The notes: generated by a model not told the origin, from the letters alone. Counted from the stretch's first letter, positions 18,182 to 25,052 are shown. The stretch: DNA of 54,417 nucleotides from JAIEOG01 sp964611895 (GCA_964611895.1 CAZTDN010000021.1:1-54417); one strand, 5' to 3'. Program-made: numbers and translations.

Positions 18182-19402
18182 CTATCGCTCGAGGTAGTCC
18201 AAATCCGTATCAAAAGTTTCTTTGAGCTGGGCGGCCGAGATCAGGGCCAAAAGCGTAATAACGACGAGAACGACGGCACAGCTGGAGACCAACCCCATTG
18301 AGGGCTTTAGGAACTTGATGGTCAGGGTCATCGGAACAACCATGCCTCTGACTAAATTCGGCACGCTCGTGGCAACGGTAGCCCGGAGATTGGTGCCAAA
18401 CTGTTCTGCCGCGATGGTAATAGTGACCGCCCAATACCCCGCGAAAAAACCCAGCAGCACATACATGAAAAGCGCTAGGCGCAGCGAAGGAACTGGCAGG
18501 TAGAGCAAGAGAGCGCTCAAGAGGCAGGTCAATGAGACAAACAAAAACACGGTCTTTTTTCGGGAGCGGGCCCATTGACTGTATAGCCCGCTGGCTAGAT
18601 CCCCGGAGATAAACCCTAGGTAAGAATAAAAAACCGCGCTCGCTGCACTCAGTGGGCTTTCCAATCCAATGGACGCTCCCAGCTCCGGAGCAAAAGCAAC
18701 GAGGACGCCCAGGACAAAGTAAATGGGTACGCCGGCAAAGAGGCAGGCGAGGTATTTCAGTAGACGCGTACGCGAGCGAAATAGCAGTGTCAGGCTGCCA
18801 CGCCCCACGCCGGACTTGTGTTGGATAGACTGAAACATTTTGGATTCCACCACAGAAATCCGAAGACACAGCAGCGCAAGGCCCATCCCTCCGGCGATAA
18901 AATAAGCTGTGCGCCACTCCCAATACGAACCTACTATCGAAGCGGCCAAACCGCCCGCCACTCCGACACTGGCGATGATCGTCGTGCCGATGCCCCGTTG
19001 ACGGGTGGGTAGGCTTTCAGTGACCAAAGTTACCCCAGCCCCCAACTCTCCAGCCAGGCCAACGCCTGCGAGAAATCGTAACAGGGCGTATTGTTCGATG
19101 GTCTGAACAAACCCGTTTAGAATGTTGGCGGCCGAATAAAGGGCGATGGATCCGAACAAGACAGAAAGTCTTCCCCGTTTATCTGCTAGCACTCCCCAGA
19201 GGAGACCTCCCACCAACATGCCCACCATTTGTGCGTTGATGAGGTCAATGCCAGTGTCCAAAAGCTGAGGCCCGGATAGACCCAAGGAGGTCAGGCTCGT
19301 TGTGCGAACCACGCTAAAGAGCAGGATGTCGAAGACATCCACGAAATACCCCAACGCCGCTACACCGACTGCAAACCAGGCTGCTTTATTAGATTTTGGC
19401 AT
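18182..19402 (-). CDS. Major facilitator superfamily transporter (sugar/organic-acid type)
   Basis: 406-residue polytopic inner-membrane protein with about 12 predicted helices in two halves. The loop 2-3 motif GVLADKRGRLSVL matches the MFS signature, and LRFLAGVGLAGELGAGVTLVTE is the motif seen in the metabolite:H+ symporter/sugar transporter branch. The substrate cannot be told from sequence. It converges on mtaB with 9 bp between stops and is divergent from tRNA-Arg. A gene set that would suggest a substrate is absent. Confidence 0.85.
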   Translation of the reverse strand: MPKSNKAAWFAVGVAALGYFVDVFDILLFSVVRTTSLTSLGLSGPQLLDTGIDLINAQMVGMLVGGLLWGVLADKRGRLSVLFGSIALYSAANILNGFVQTIEQYALLRFLAGVGLAGELGAGVTLVTESLPTRQRGIGTTIIASVGVAGGLAASIVGSYWEWRTAYFIAGGMGLALLCLRISVVESKMFQSIQHKSGVGRGSLTLLFRSRTRLLKYLACLFAGVPIYFVLGVLVAFAPELGASIGLESPLSAASAVFYSYLGFISGDLASGLYSQWARSRKKTVFLFVSLTCLLSALLLYLPVPSLRLALFMYVLLGFFAGYWAVTITIAAEQFGTNLRATVATSVPNLVRGMVVPMTLTIKFLKPSMGLVSSCAVVLVVITLLALISAAQLKETFDTDLDYLER

Positions 19403-19456
19403 CTGGGCAGATTCTAGACCTAAACGGAGGGGCGTGTTAAGAGTTTCTCTTTGTTA

Positions 19457-19533
19457 GGGCAGTTAGCTCAGTTGGATAGAGCGCAAGCCTCCGAAGCTTG
19501 AGGTCATAGGTTCGATCCCTATACTGCCCACCA
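19457..19533 (+). tRNA. tRNA-Arg (anticodon CCG)
   Basis: A full cloverleaf can be drawn. Acceptor GGGCAGT pairs with ACTGCCC; the D-arm is GCTC/GAGC; the anticodon stem CAAGC/GCTTG encloses CTCCGAA, giving anticodon CCG for codon CGG; the T-stem is ATAGG/CCTAT around TTCGATC. Discriminator A and CCA are encoded. Its 3' part (from the anticodon loop on) is the seed of a series of repeats that extend for about 5.5 kb downstream, marking it as an integration site. Confidence 0.97.
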
Positions 19534-19616
19534 TTCCTGAAAATTACTTAACTTCGACAAGTCATCACAAAACACCAAATCATTGGTGTTTTGCGGTTCG
19601 ATCCCTGCACTGCCCA
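19509..19616 (+). repeat. 108-bp direct repeat, left copy (tRNA 3' end + hairpin + tRNA 3' end)
   Basis: Begins with the real tRNA-Arg 3' end (19509-19530), continues through CCACCATTCCTGAAAATTAC, a perfect 11-bp inverted repeat with a 4-nt loop (19568-19593, arms CAAAACACCAA and TTGGTGTTTTG), and ends with a second tRNA 3' end copy (19595-19616). The copy at 24893-25000 has the same length. The only differences read by eye are a TA/GC dinucleotide pair in each terminal segment. Confidence 0.92.
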
Positions 19617-19660
19617 TTCCCTATTAGTTCTTCAGCCTTCTAAATTTTAAAACCTATTTT

Positions 19661-19668
19661 GTGGGACA
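19661..19668 (+). repeat. GTGGGACA motif at left end of cassette 1
   Basis: GTGGGACA lies 45 bases after the tRNA 3' repeat. The same octamer occurs near the left end of the other two intervals (21179 and 25053) and as a tandem pair near each right end. It could be an arm-type binding site for a tyrosine recombinase; this role is inferred. Confidence 0.5.
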
Positions 19669-19689
19669 CCGCTAACAATAAAACCACTC

Positions 19690-20685
19690 TTACCAAGGCA
19701 AACCACAGAGATCGATTAGACGACTAGGCATTACGACTTTAGAGTTCACCAAACAATTGGACGACCAGGTTTTCCTGCCTTTTGGTTGCTCTATCCAGAC
19801 AGGGCAAACTACTTTGGTAAAACCCAGTTGTTGGTAATAGCCCACTAAGTCGTCGGCACAAAACAGCACAATCGCTTCCGCTTTTAATTTTTCAAAACAG
19901 AACTCGATTGCCTTATTCATCAGAATTTTGCCAATGCCCATCTTTCGCGCGCTGGGCTCAATAATAAGATTATTAATCCCCACTACTGCCACAGATTTCT
20001 CGTCAAAACAGGCAGTCCTAGTTACAAGACTAACAGAACCGAGGATCGCCTCATTTCTAAGCGCCCAAATGCACCAATCTGCCTTTGCCCAAACGTGCTC
20101 TCGAACAATGGGAATATTTCCAAATTCTCTTTTGGCAGATGCCAGTACAAAAGCGCTGACTTCTCTCGGTAAATCTTCAAAACGGCTTATTTCGCAAGTC
20201 ACCGATGCTTGCGTCTTCTCTTGAAGCACCAATAGCTCATGGATAGTAGCCTTGTCTCTGTCTCTACCCATTGCTCTCTTGGCCTCGATAAGAGCCGGGA
20301 CCGAAATCACGTTGCAGGAATACCCAAAGAGCGAGATCATTGTGGAGTTTTTTTTCACTTCCTCGAACGAACCAATTCCAGCAACCTCGGAGATAATATC
20401 CAAAATCCCAAGATCGGTTTCCAAATAGATATTTCTGACCGACTCTAGGTTTCGTGGCTCCTTCAAGAAGGACAATTTCGCAGGTGTCATTCGATGTTTT
20501 GGATGGAGAGGGCCAAGCACCTCGCGAAGGTTTTCGATTTGGGCAGGCGATAAAACACAACAAATATCGATATCCTTGGTAACAAAGGACGAGCCATGCA
20601 CCGTCGCAGCAAATCCGCCGACCAGAACAAACTCAATCTCATTCTCTAGGAGTATGCGTAGAAGCCTGTTCAGATCCGTTTTCAT
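19690..20685 (-). CDS. Nucleotidyltransferase-fold protein fused to GNAT acetyltransferase
   Basis: 331 residues with two recognisable domains. Residues 1-150 have the nucleotidyltransferase pattern: Gly23-Gly24 (LVGGFAATVHG) and Asp38-x-Asp40 (KDIDI), with a later acidic strand (LGILDII), as in AbiEii/MNT-like toxins and relatives. Residues about 165-331 look like a GNAT acetyltransferase: INNLIIEPSARKMGIGKIL carries the R/QxxGxG acetyl-CoA loop and GYYQQLGF is the typical C-terminal strand-helix. The combination suggests a toxin-like or defence-like role, but function is unknown. A small gene upstream overlaps its start by 47 bp. It fills cassette 1 of the tRNA-Arg array. Confidence 0.8.
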   Translation of the reverse strand: MKTDLNRLLRILLENEIEFVLVGGFAATVHGSSFVTKDIDICCVLSPAQIENLREVLGPLHPKHRMTPAKLSFLKEPRNLESVRNIYLETDLGILDIISEVAGIGSFEEVKKNSTMISLFGYSCNVISVPALIEAKRAMGRDRDKATIHELLVLQEKTQASVTCEISRFEDLPREVSAFVLASAKREFGNIPIVREHVWAKADWCIWALRNEAILGSVSLVTRTACFDEKSVAVVGINNLIIEPSARKMGIGKILMNKAIEFCFEKLKAEAIVLFCADDLVGYYQQLGFTKVVCPVWIEQPKGRKTWSSNCLVNSKVVMPSRLIDLCGLPW

Positions 20686-20836
20686 ATTCCTTCAATCTTA
20701 GATTGCGACCAGCGTTTTGGAGTTCGATTACTAAATCCAAAGCACTTGCATGCTGGGCAAGTCTCTCCTCATAAGAAAGAGAGAGATTGTATTCAAGTAA
20801 TGCAATATCCACTTCGGGATGGGGTCCTTGATTCAT
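20639..20836 (-). CDS. Small protein paired with nucleotidyltransferase (possible antitoxin)
   Basis: 65 residues from the ATG at 20836: MNQGPHPEVD, then LSYEERLAQHASALDLVIELQNAGR, an amphipathic helical segment. Small proteins of this look (SxxERLxxxxxALxLVxELxxAGR) commonly precede nucleotidyltransferase-like genes in bacteria, as I recall. The gene overlaps the fusion gene downstream by 47 bp, so translation is likely coupled. An in-frame ATG at 20950 would extend it into the repeat region and is less likely. Antitoxin function is inferred from the arrangement only. Confidence 0.6.
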   Translation of the reverse strand: MNQGPHPEVDIALLEYNLSLSYEERLAQHASALDLVIELQNAGRNLRLKEYENGSEQASTHTPRE

Positions 20837-20897
20837 TACCGGGCAAAATAGCCGGACTTTCCAGAATAGGAAAGGCACTCTAGGGAGCGCGGCCTCT

Positions 20898-21106
20898 GTG
20901 GGACATTTGTGGGACAGCGTAGCCGGTAAACGCCCGTTGTGGACCGTCAATGACCGTAGTCGCGAACGAGGAACAACTCCCGGCTATTATTGAAAAAGCG
21001 CAGGATTTCCGCACTTTATGTTTTTGAGGGAGTCAACCCTCCGAAGCTTGAGGGTAAAACATGCCTTGAATGGCATGTTTTAAAGGTTCGATGCCTGCAC
21101 TGCCCA
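20898..21106 (+). repeat. 209-bp imperfect direct repeat, copy 1 (right end of cassette 1)
   Basis: Starts with a GTGGGACA pair (20898-20915), continues through CGCCCGTTGTGGACCGTC (20931-20948) and a conserved TTTTTGAGGGAGTCAACCC, then a 16-nt identity to the tRNA-Arg anticodon loop (21038-21053), a perfect 11-bp hairpin (21055-21065 with 21072-21082), and ends with a tRNA 3' end copy (21085-21106). The copy at 24706-24914 has exactly the same length and order. Shared arrangement over 209 bp identifies a cassette terminus rather than a random tRNA fragment. Confidence 0.9.
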
Positions 21107-21178
21107 ATCTCTATTCGTTATAAATATCAAATATTTAACATGAAATCCGGCGCTAGTTTCCGTGATGAATTTACGCTC

Positions 21179-21198
21179 GTGGGACATTTATGGGACAT
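21179..21198 (+). repeat. GTGGGACA pair at left end of cassette 2
   Basis: GTGGGACA followed after three bases by ATGGGACA, 72 bases beyond the tRNA 3' copy. It matches the tandem spacing seen at 20898 and 24706 with one change. Candidate recombinase arm site; inferred. Confidence 0.5.
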
Positions 21199-21199
21199 C

Positions 21200-21228
21200 T
21201 TTACATTATCTTTTAGTAATATTATAAA
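21200..21228 (+). promoter_or_regulatory. Sigma-70-like promoter of the toxin-antitoxin pair
   Basis: TTTACA (21200-21205), 17-bp spacer, TATAAA (21223-21228). The predicted transcription start, about 7 bases after the -10 box, falls at or next to the toxin ATG at 21235, so the toxin message may be leaderless. Confidence 0.55.
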
Positions 21229-21234
21229 AGAATA

Positions 21235-21519
21235 ATGTGGGCAGTACTGGAAAGCAAAAGCGTAAAAAAGCAGCTTGATAAATGCCCCAAGGAAGTTTTG
21301 AGACAATACGAGGCCTGGAAAAAGGTGGTGGAGCTTTCGGGGCCTACAGCGTTGAGAGTCATTCCGGGATTTAAAGATCATGCTTTGAAAGGGCAATGGG
21401 CGGGAGCTAGAAGCTCCTATTTAAATATTCAGTGGCGAGTGATCTACTTGATCGAAGATCGTTTAATTCAAATCAAAGTATTGGAGGTTACGCCCCATGA
21501 CTACAGGAAAAAAAGTTAA
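21235..21519 (+). CDS. RelE/HigB-type toxin (putative mRNA interferase)
   Basis: 94-residue protein of the RelE/ParE superfamily: helical N terminus (SKSVKKQLDKCPKEVLRQYEAW), then LRVIPGFKDHALKGQWAGARSSYLNIQWRVIYLIED, the beta-sheet core with basic and Arg residues typical of HigB/RelE toxins, ending in VLEVTPHDYRKK, as common in HigB. HigB toxins cut mRNA at the ribosome. The toxin-first order and the 23-bp overlap with the antitoxin gene match higBA. No good ribosome site precedes the ATG. Confidence 0.85.
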   Translation: MWAVLESKSVKKQLDKCPKEVLRQYEAWKKVVELSGPTALRVIPGFKDHALKGQWAGARSSYLNIQWRVIYLIEDRLIQIKVLEVTPHDYRKKS

Positions 21520-21787
21520 GAGCGCTTTAAAAAGCGAGTTTTCGAAATCTAAGTTACGTGTTCGCTTAACCTCTGGAGAGATATTAGCCATCCTTCGCGA
21601 AAAAAACGAACTCACTCAAAATCAATTGGCGAATAAGGCTGGTTTGACTCAAGCCACCATCTCTAGTCTCGAGAGCAATCGGATTAGCCTGGGTGTAGAA
21701 CGGGCAAAAGCTTTAGCAAAGGTTCTTCACATCCACCCAGCGGTTCTGCTCTTTCCAGACTGGGAATCGGAAGATAGGGCTGCATGA
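21497..21787 (+). CDS. XRE-family helix-turn-helix antitoxin (HigA-like)
   Basis: 96 residues with a helix-turn-helix: LREKNELTQNQLANKAGLTQATISSLESNRISLGVERAKALAKVL. It is the likely antitoxin to the upstream HigB-like toxin and probably represses the shared promoter. A GGAGG ribosome site (21482-21486) inside the toxin gene, 10 bases from the ATG, supports efficient independent translation of the antitoxin. The stop lies 8 bp from the convergent rhomboid gene's stop. Confidence 0.87.
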   Translation: MTTGKKVKSALKSEFSKSKLRVRLTSGEILAILREKNELTQNQLANKAGLTQATISSLESNRISLGVERAKALAKVLHIHPAVLLFPDWESEDRAA

Positions 21788-21795
21788 ATTACATG

Positions 21796-22584
21796 CTAGG
21801 CCCAAGGAATCCTATCCGATGGGGATTCGTCTTTCGGACGCCTTTCGTACAACCAGAAGAAAAGTCCCGCCAGACCACCGCCGAGATGCGCAAGGGCATC
21901 AACTTCGCTGCCTCCTTGCAACTGCGCAAAGACTCCCGTGACCTGGGAGAAAGAATAGATAGCAAGCACCACGATGGCCGGCACATGAAAGAACTGAAAG
22001 AAAAAAAAGTAAGTAAATTTGGCGGAGCGAAAGCGTAGTAAGTAATACACCATGACTCCAAAAATTCCGCCGCTCGCACCCACGTGCGGGATTGCGCTCA
22101 TTTCCCCAAAAATGAGCGAGACCAGAGACCCAAGGAAAGTAGCTGCGATCAAAAGCAGCACATACTTCGCCTTCCCCATGACATCTTCCACGTTATCCCC
22201 GAAGACGAACAGGCAATACATATTCGACAGAAGGTGCGTCCAGCCTGCGTGCACAAAGAAGCAGGAAAGAAAGTTCAAGCCCCCGAAACGCCAAAACTGG
22301 CTGGGGTACATGGCCAAAGACGTGAAGAGTTCCTCGTTATGAAAACAGAGATAGCTAACGACGGCGCAGGTCCCGATCATGAGGTAGGTGATCAGGGGCG
22401 CGCGTTCTAGTTCGTTTGGGTTTGATTCAGCTGGCAGCCCAAACAGCGCCAAAACCTTCATGGAGAAAGGAATGTCATCGAGCGTAGGTGACCGGTGTTT
22501 TTTCTCCCCTTCCAGGAGTGTTTGGACCATAGCCTTGCGCTCTTCGGGGGTTAGCTTGTCCCAGTCGATTGGTGGCCTTGACAT
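21796..22584 (-). CDS. Rhomboid-family intramembrane serine protease
   Basis: 262 residues, at least six membrane helices. Rhomboid hallmarks: Asn121 in THLLSNMY, catalytic Ser171 in GASGGIFG, and catalytic His233 in AHLGGGLAG. The cytoplasmic N terminus (residues 1-60) starts PPIDWDKLTPEERKAMV. The enzyme cleaves membrane proteins within or near a helix; its substrate is unknown. It sits inside cassette 2 of the array but has a sequence style like host genes, so it could be resident DNA enclosed between repeats rather than cargo. The 379-bp stretch that follows upstream (22585-22963) shows no gene or obvious structure. Confidence 0.9.
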   Translation of the reverse strand: MSRPPIDWDKLTPEERKAMVQTLLEGEKKHRSPTLDDIPFSMKVLALFGLPAESNPNELERAPLITYLMIGTCAVVSYLCFHNEELFTSLAMYPSQFWRFGGLNFLSCFFVHAGWTHLLSNMYCLFVFGDNVEDVMGKAKYVLLLIAATFLGSLVSLIFGEMSAIPHVGASGGIFGVMVYYLLRFRSAKFTYFFFFQFFHVPAIVVLAIYSFSQVTGVFAQLQGGSEVDALAHLGGGLAGLFFWLYERRPKDESPSDRIPWA

Positions 22585-22963
22585 GCGGTGTTTCTATCAG
22601 AAATGTCGCACGCCGTTAAGAACCGATGGTTGGACTTACCGCACAAAGATACCAGAAGGGGGCGGTGACTGTATCGCGTCCGGCGTGGGATATCGCTGAC
22701 CAATGGTCTCGTCCGTCGGTAGGAAATTATCCGTCATACTCTAACTCGATAAACGGCTAGCAGTGCTATTCGAGAAGTTGGGTAGGGATGCCATCTAAAG
22801 TATTCCTCTGAATTCCAAGGACTGGAAAATGGACCTAACGGAACTTGTAAATTCAGAGCTCCTGCAAAAAGCGCCTCGCCTCGCTACCCACTAACTTACG
22901 GCCAGGATTATCACCTGCGAGCCATCCTTTAACCGAACAGTAGGAAGAGACCCGCCTGCCGGA
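22585..22963. other. Intergenic stretch without recognisable feature
   Basis: 379 bases upstream of the rhomboid gene and downstream of the interrupted exported protein. No convincing coding region, RNA or terminator was seen on either strand. It presumably contains the rhomboid promoter. Confidence 0.5.
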
Positions 22964-23652
22964 CTACTCCGGACTTGCAAAAGTCGTCGGTTGGATCGAA
23001 GCAACATTGTCGTCCTTAGCAAGCGCGCGCAGTTTTGCAGCAGTCACACCCGATGGGATTTCAATCATGAAGACAGGTGATTGCTTCGAAACATAAGACA
23101 GTTTAAAGCCCAATTCTTTTGCAGTGGTGACGGCATCTTGAAGTTTTCCTTCCGACACGTGGACCGTGGCTTCTTTAGCGGCTACAAAGTCAGAAAGTCT
23201 GAACTTTTTGAAGATGACAGGATTTTCTTTGGCTGGGGGTTTCTTCCCCTTCTTGTCCACGATTTCTGTCTTATCTTCTTGTTGTCCCAAATCTTTAATA
23301 CCCGTCACTTTGAATGCTTTGCGAATCTCCCTGGTGTACCGCGTCCGATAAGTGGTTTCGTAACCCGTGAGTTCAACGGTAGAGTTTGACTCCTCGAGTT
23401 GCTTCATCTTGTCCCAGAACTCTGAACCCGCACCCATTAGTTCTGTTTCTTTGCCGTTTACGGAAATTCTATATGGCAAGCTATCGCCAAAAGAGGCGCC
23501 AAGCTCGCGCACTTTTCCCACCAGCTTTACTACTGGAACCTCCTTCGCAATCACGTTCTGCTTTGCTCGGTGGTCGTCCTCCACCTCCGCCATCAGGGGG
23601 GGTGCGAAAACACTAAGCCTAAAACAGCGGCCAGCATAAAACTTTTTCTCAT
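22964..23652 (-). pseudogene. Exported protein of unknown function, interrupted by one-base frameshift
   Basis: The long frame (ATG 23593, 209 residues) begins MAEVEDDHRAK with no export signal. Just upstream in another frame, from ATG 23652, lies a signal peptide, MRKSFMLAAVLGLVFSHPP, with an AAGGGGG ribosome site; it stops at a TGA right after a run of seven C (G on the plus strand, 23596-23602). One extra C would fuse the two into signal peptide-...PLMA|EVEDDH, a good cleavage site. So this is either a sequencing error, a phase-variable tract or a broken gene. The mature part is charged (Lys/Glu-rich) with repeated beta strands; no family recognised. Confidence 0.7.
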
Positions 23653-23771
23653 CGAGCCCCCTTACCGATTTACTTGTTTCGCTACAAGGGCCGTACCCAA
23701 GAACTGGGCACTCGTAGACGGGTTGAACACGTCAATAAATTGGCACGATGTTCCGCATCACCCACCGCAAT

Positions 23772-23789
23772 CGCCCGTTATGGACCGTC
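23772..23789 (+). repeat. 18-bp fragment of the cassette-end repeat
   Basis: CGCCCGTTATGGACCGTC matches the segment at 20931-20948 with one difference, and the segment at 24739-24756 with one difference. It lies at the 3' end of the small gene 23778-24116 and even supplies its stop codon. It may be a degenerate cassette boundary dividing cassette 2 in two. Confidence 0.6.
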
Positions 23790-24116
23790 TAATTCTAGCC
23801 CTATGGTAGAACGAACGGCATTTTTGAGGCTAGAGTCCTCGGACTTAATAGAACCGACTGGCTGCGCGGAATGGTATTGGTGAATGGCATTCAGAACCTG
23901 CTTTAAACGAATCCCCTGAAATTCTTGCCCATAAAATCGAATAAAGAGCTCGACCATTACTTCAGCCTGAGTTTTTTCCGGTGATTCTATTTGGCTCAAT
24001 GCAATCTTCTTGGAGAAGTCATGCATTGAGCACCCCTTCATTGCCCTTTCCTCATGAGAAAGGCGCGCAAACATCGCATTGTATAGAGCAGCAATTTGGG
24101 GGTGAGTATCGTTCAT
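23778..24116 (-). CDS. Helical protein paired with nucleotidyltransferase
   Basis: 112 residues from the ATG at 24116: MNDTHPQIAALYNAMFARLSHEERAMKG, mainly alpha-helical, no signal peptide, no recognised family. The start overlaps the stop of the nucleotidyltransferase gene as ATGA, a strong sign of translational coupling. Partner or antitoxin of the upstream gene is inferred. The stop codon and last residues come from an 18-bp repeat fragment, which suggests its end was created by cassette joining. An in-frame ATG at 24164 exists but would overlap the upstream gene by 52 bp. Confidence 0.6.
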   Translation of the reverse strand: MNDTHPQIAALYNAMFARLSHEERAMKGCSMHDFSKKIALSQIESPEKTQAEVMVELFIRFYGQEFQGIRLKQVLNAIHQYHSAQPVGSIKSEDSSLKNAVRSTIGLELDGP

Positions 24117-24655
24117 TTCTTTGCCAGCAAAAAAGGTTCGTCTAAGCCAAGCCGAGATACCCATTGGGCTATATAGGCCATATCCAGTCCGGTAATATCT
24201 AAAAGCGTCTTCACGTCCCTTAACTGAAATTCAGATAAAGAATCCTTCGCCCAAATAAGTTTTGAGAGAATGAGATCTTCTGGAGAAATCACTGCGATTT
24301 TGTCCCCTTCAAACGGCAGGAACTTCACTCTTTGAAAAGAACTCTGTTGGAAGGCCGTTTGATTTCGAGGAATGAGATCGACCTTCGTAATTGAGCTTAG
24401 ATGGACAATGTTAAAGGGAATTTCGTGTTGAATCGCGTTTCGAATCATCTCGTCATCAATATAGAAATCGACCCGAAAAGCGTGGAACAAGCTTTCGATT
24501 CTATTGGGTTGAATCTCAACCACAATATCAATATCTCGAGTCATTCTGGGCGTGGCGTAGAAGTTGAGCGCCATAGATCCAGACACCATGTACGGAATAC
24601 CCACCGCATTTAGGCGAGATGCCACTAGCTTGAGAACAGCTGCTTCCGATTCCAT
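24113..24655 (-). CDS. Nucleotidyltransferase-fold protein (DUF6036/AbiEii-like)
   Basis: 180 residues from the ATG at 24655. The polymerase-beta-type nucleotidyltransferase motif is clear: Gly26-Ser27 (MVSGSMALNFYATPRMTRDIDIVVE) with Asp41-x-Asp43, and a later strand ITKVDLIPRN with the third acidic residue. VISPEDLILSKLIWAKDS resembles the AbiEii/DUF1814 helical segment. Relatives act as toxins in type IV toxin-antitoxin or phage-exclusion systems, or modify tRNA; activity here is unknown. It overlaps the downstream helical gene by 4 bp. An upstream ATG at 24691 is a less likely start. Confidence 0.8.
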   Translation of the reverse strand: MESEAAVLKLVASRLNAVGIPYMVSGSMALNFYATPRMTRDIDIVVEIQPNRIESLFHAFRVDFYIDDEMIRNAIQHEIPFNIVHLSSITKVDLIPRNQTAFQQSSFQRVKFLPFEGDKIAVISPEDLILSKLIWAKDSLSEFQLRDVKTLLDITGLDMAYIAQWVSRLGLDEPFLLAKK

Positions 24656-24705
24656 CGGCCTGAAGCTATTTGGGCAGGGGGCAAGTTTCAAGTCGCATAG
24701 GGAGC

Positions 24706-24914
24706 GTGGGACATTTGTGGGACAGTATAGGCCGTAAATGCCCGTTATGGACCGTCAATGACCGTAGTCACGAACGAGGGACAACTCTTGGGTTTTATTG
24801 AATTAGTGTGAGAAATTCACACTTTACGTTTTTGAGGGAGTCAACCCTCCGAAGCTTGAGGGTAAAACATACCTTGAATGGCATGTTTTATAGGTTCGAT
24901 CCCTGCACTGCCCA
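24706..24914 (+). repeat. 209-bp imperfect direct repeat, copy 2 (right end of cassette 2)
   Basis: Collinear with 20898-21106: GTGGGACA pair (24706-24723), the CCCGTTATGGACCGTC segment, the GAGGGAGTCAACCC stretch, the 16-nt tRNA anticodon-loop identity (24846-24861), an 11-bp hairpin with one mismatch (24863-24873 with 24880-24890), and a tRNA 3' end copy (24893-24914). A local inverted repeat GTGTGA/TCACAC (24806-24822) is specific to this copy. With the next feature it makes up the 410-bp gene-free stretch before 25102. Confidence 0.9.
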
Positions 24915-25000
24915 CCATTCCTGAAAATTACTTAACTTCGACAAGTCATCACAAAACACCAAATCATTGGTGTTTTGCGGTTCGATCCCTATACTGCCCA
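24893..25000 (+). repeat. 108-bp direct repeat, right copy
   Basis: Matches 19509-19616 base for base as read by eye, except that GC replaces TA in the first tRNA 3' segment and TA replaces GC in the last. The hairpin (24952-24977) is identical. After it comes CCACCATTTCTGAAAATTA, a near copy of the sequence that follows the real tRNA-Arg, as expected of a duplicated attachment-site flank. Confidence 0.92.
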
Positions 25001-25052
25001 CCATTTCTGAAAATTATCCACTCTTCTCTCTTCATGGTGGATCGAGTCATTT

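Larger units (their letters stand above)
19534..25000. mobile_element. tRNA-Arg-anchored cassette array (candidate genomic island)
   Basis: Downstream of tRNA-Arg, the 22-bp tRNA 3' end recurs at 19595-19616, 21085-21106, 24893-24914 and 24979-25000, in addition to the tRNA copy 19509-19530. The intervals carry small accessory genes: a nucleotidyltransferase-acetyltransferase fusion, a HigBA-like pair, a rhomboid protease, an exported protein and a second nucleotidyltransferase pair. GTGGGACA motifs lie near both ends of each interval. A third interval continues from 25001 to the assembly gap. No integrase, transposase or origin is visible, so mobility would need a recombinase in trans. The islands are inferred from the repeat pattern; excision is not shown. 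Confidence 0.7.

Noticed and set aside
21026..21106. Possible second tRNA gene with long variable arm
   Set aside because: Anticodon-loop and 3' end are present, but there is no matching 5' acceptor strand or D-arm, and the T-stem is mispaired.
19534..25000. CRISPR array
   Set aside because: Repeats are few, long and separated by genes of 1-4 kb rather than short spacers; no cas genes.
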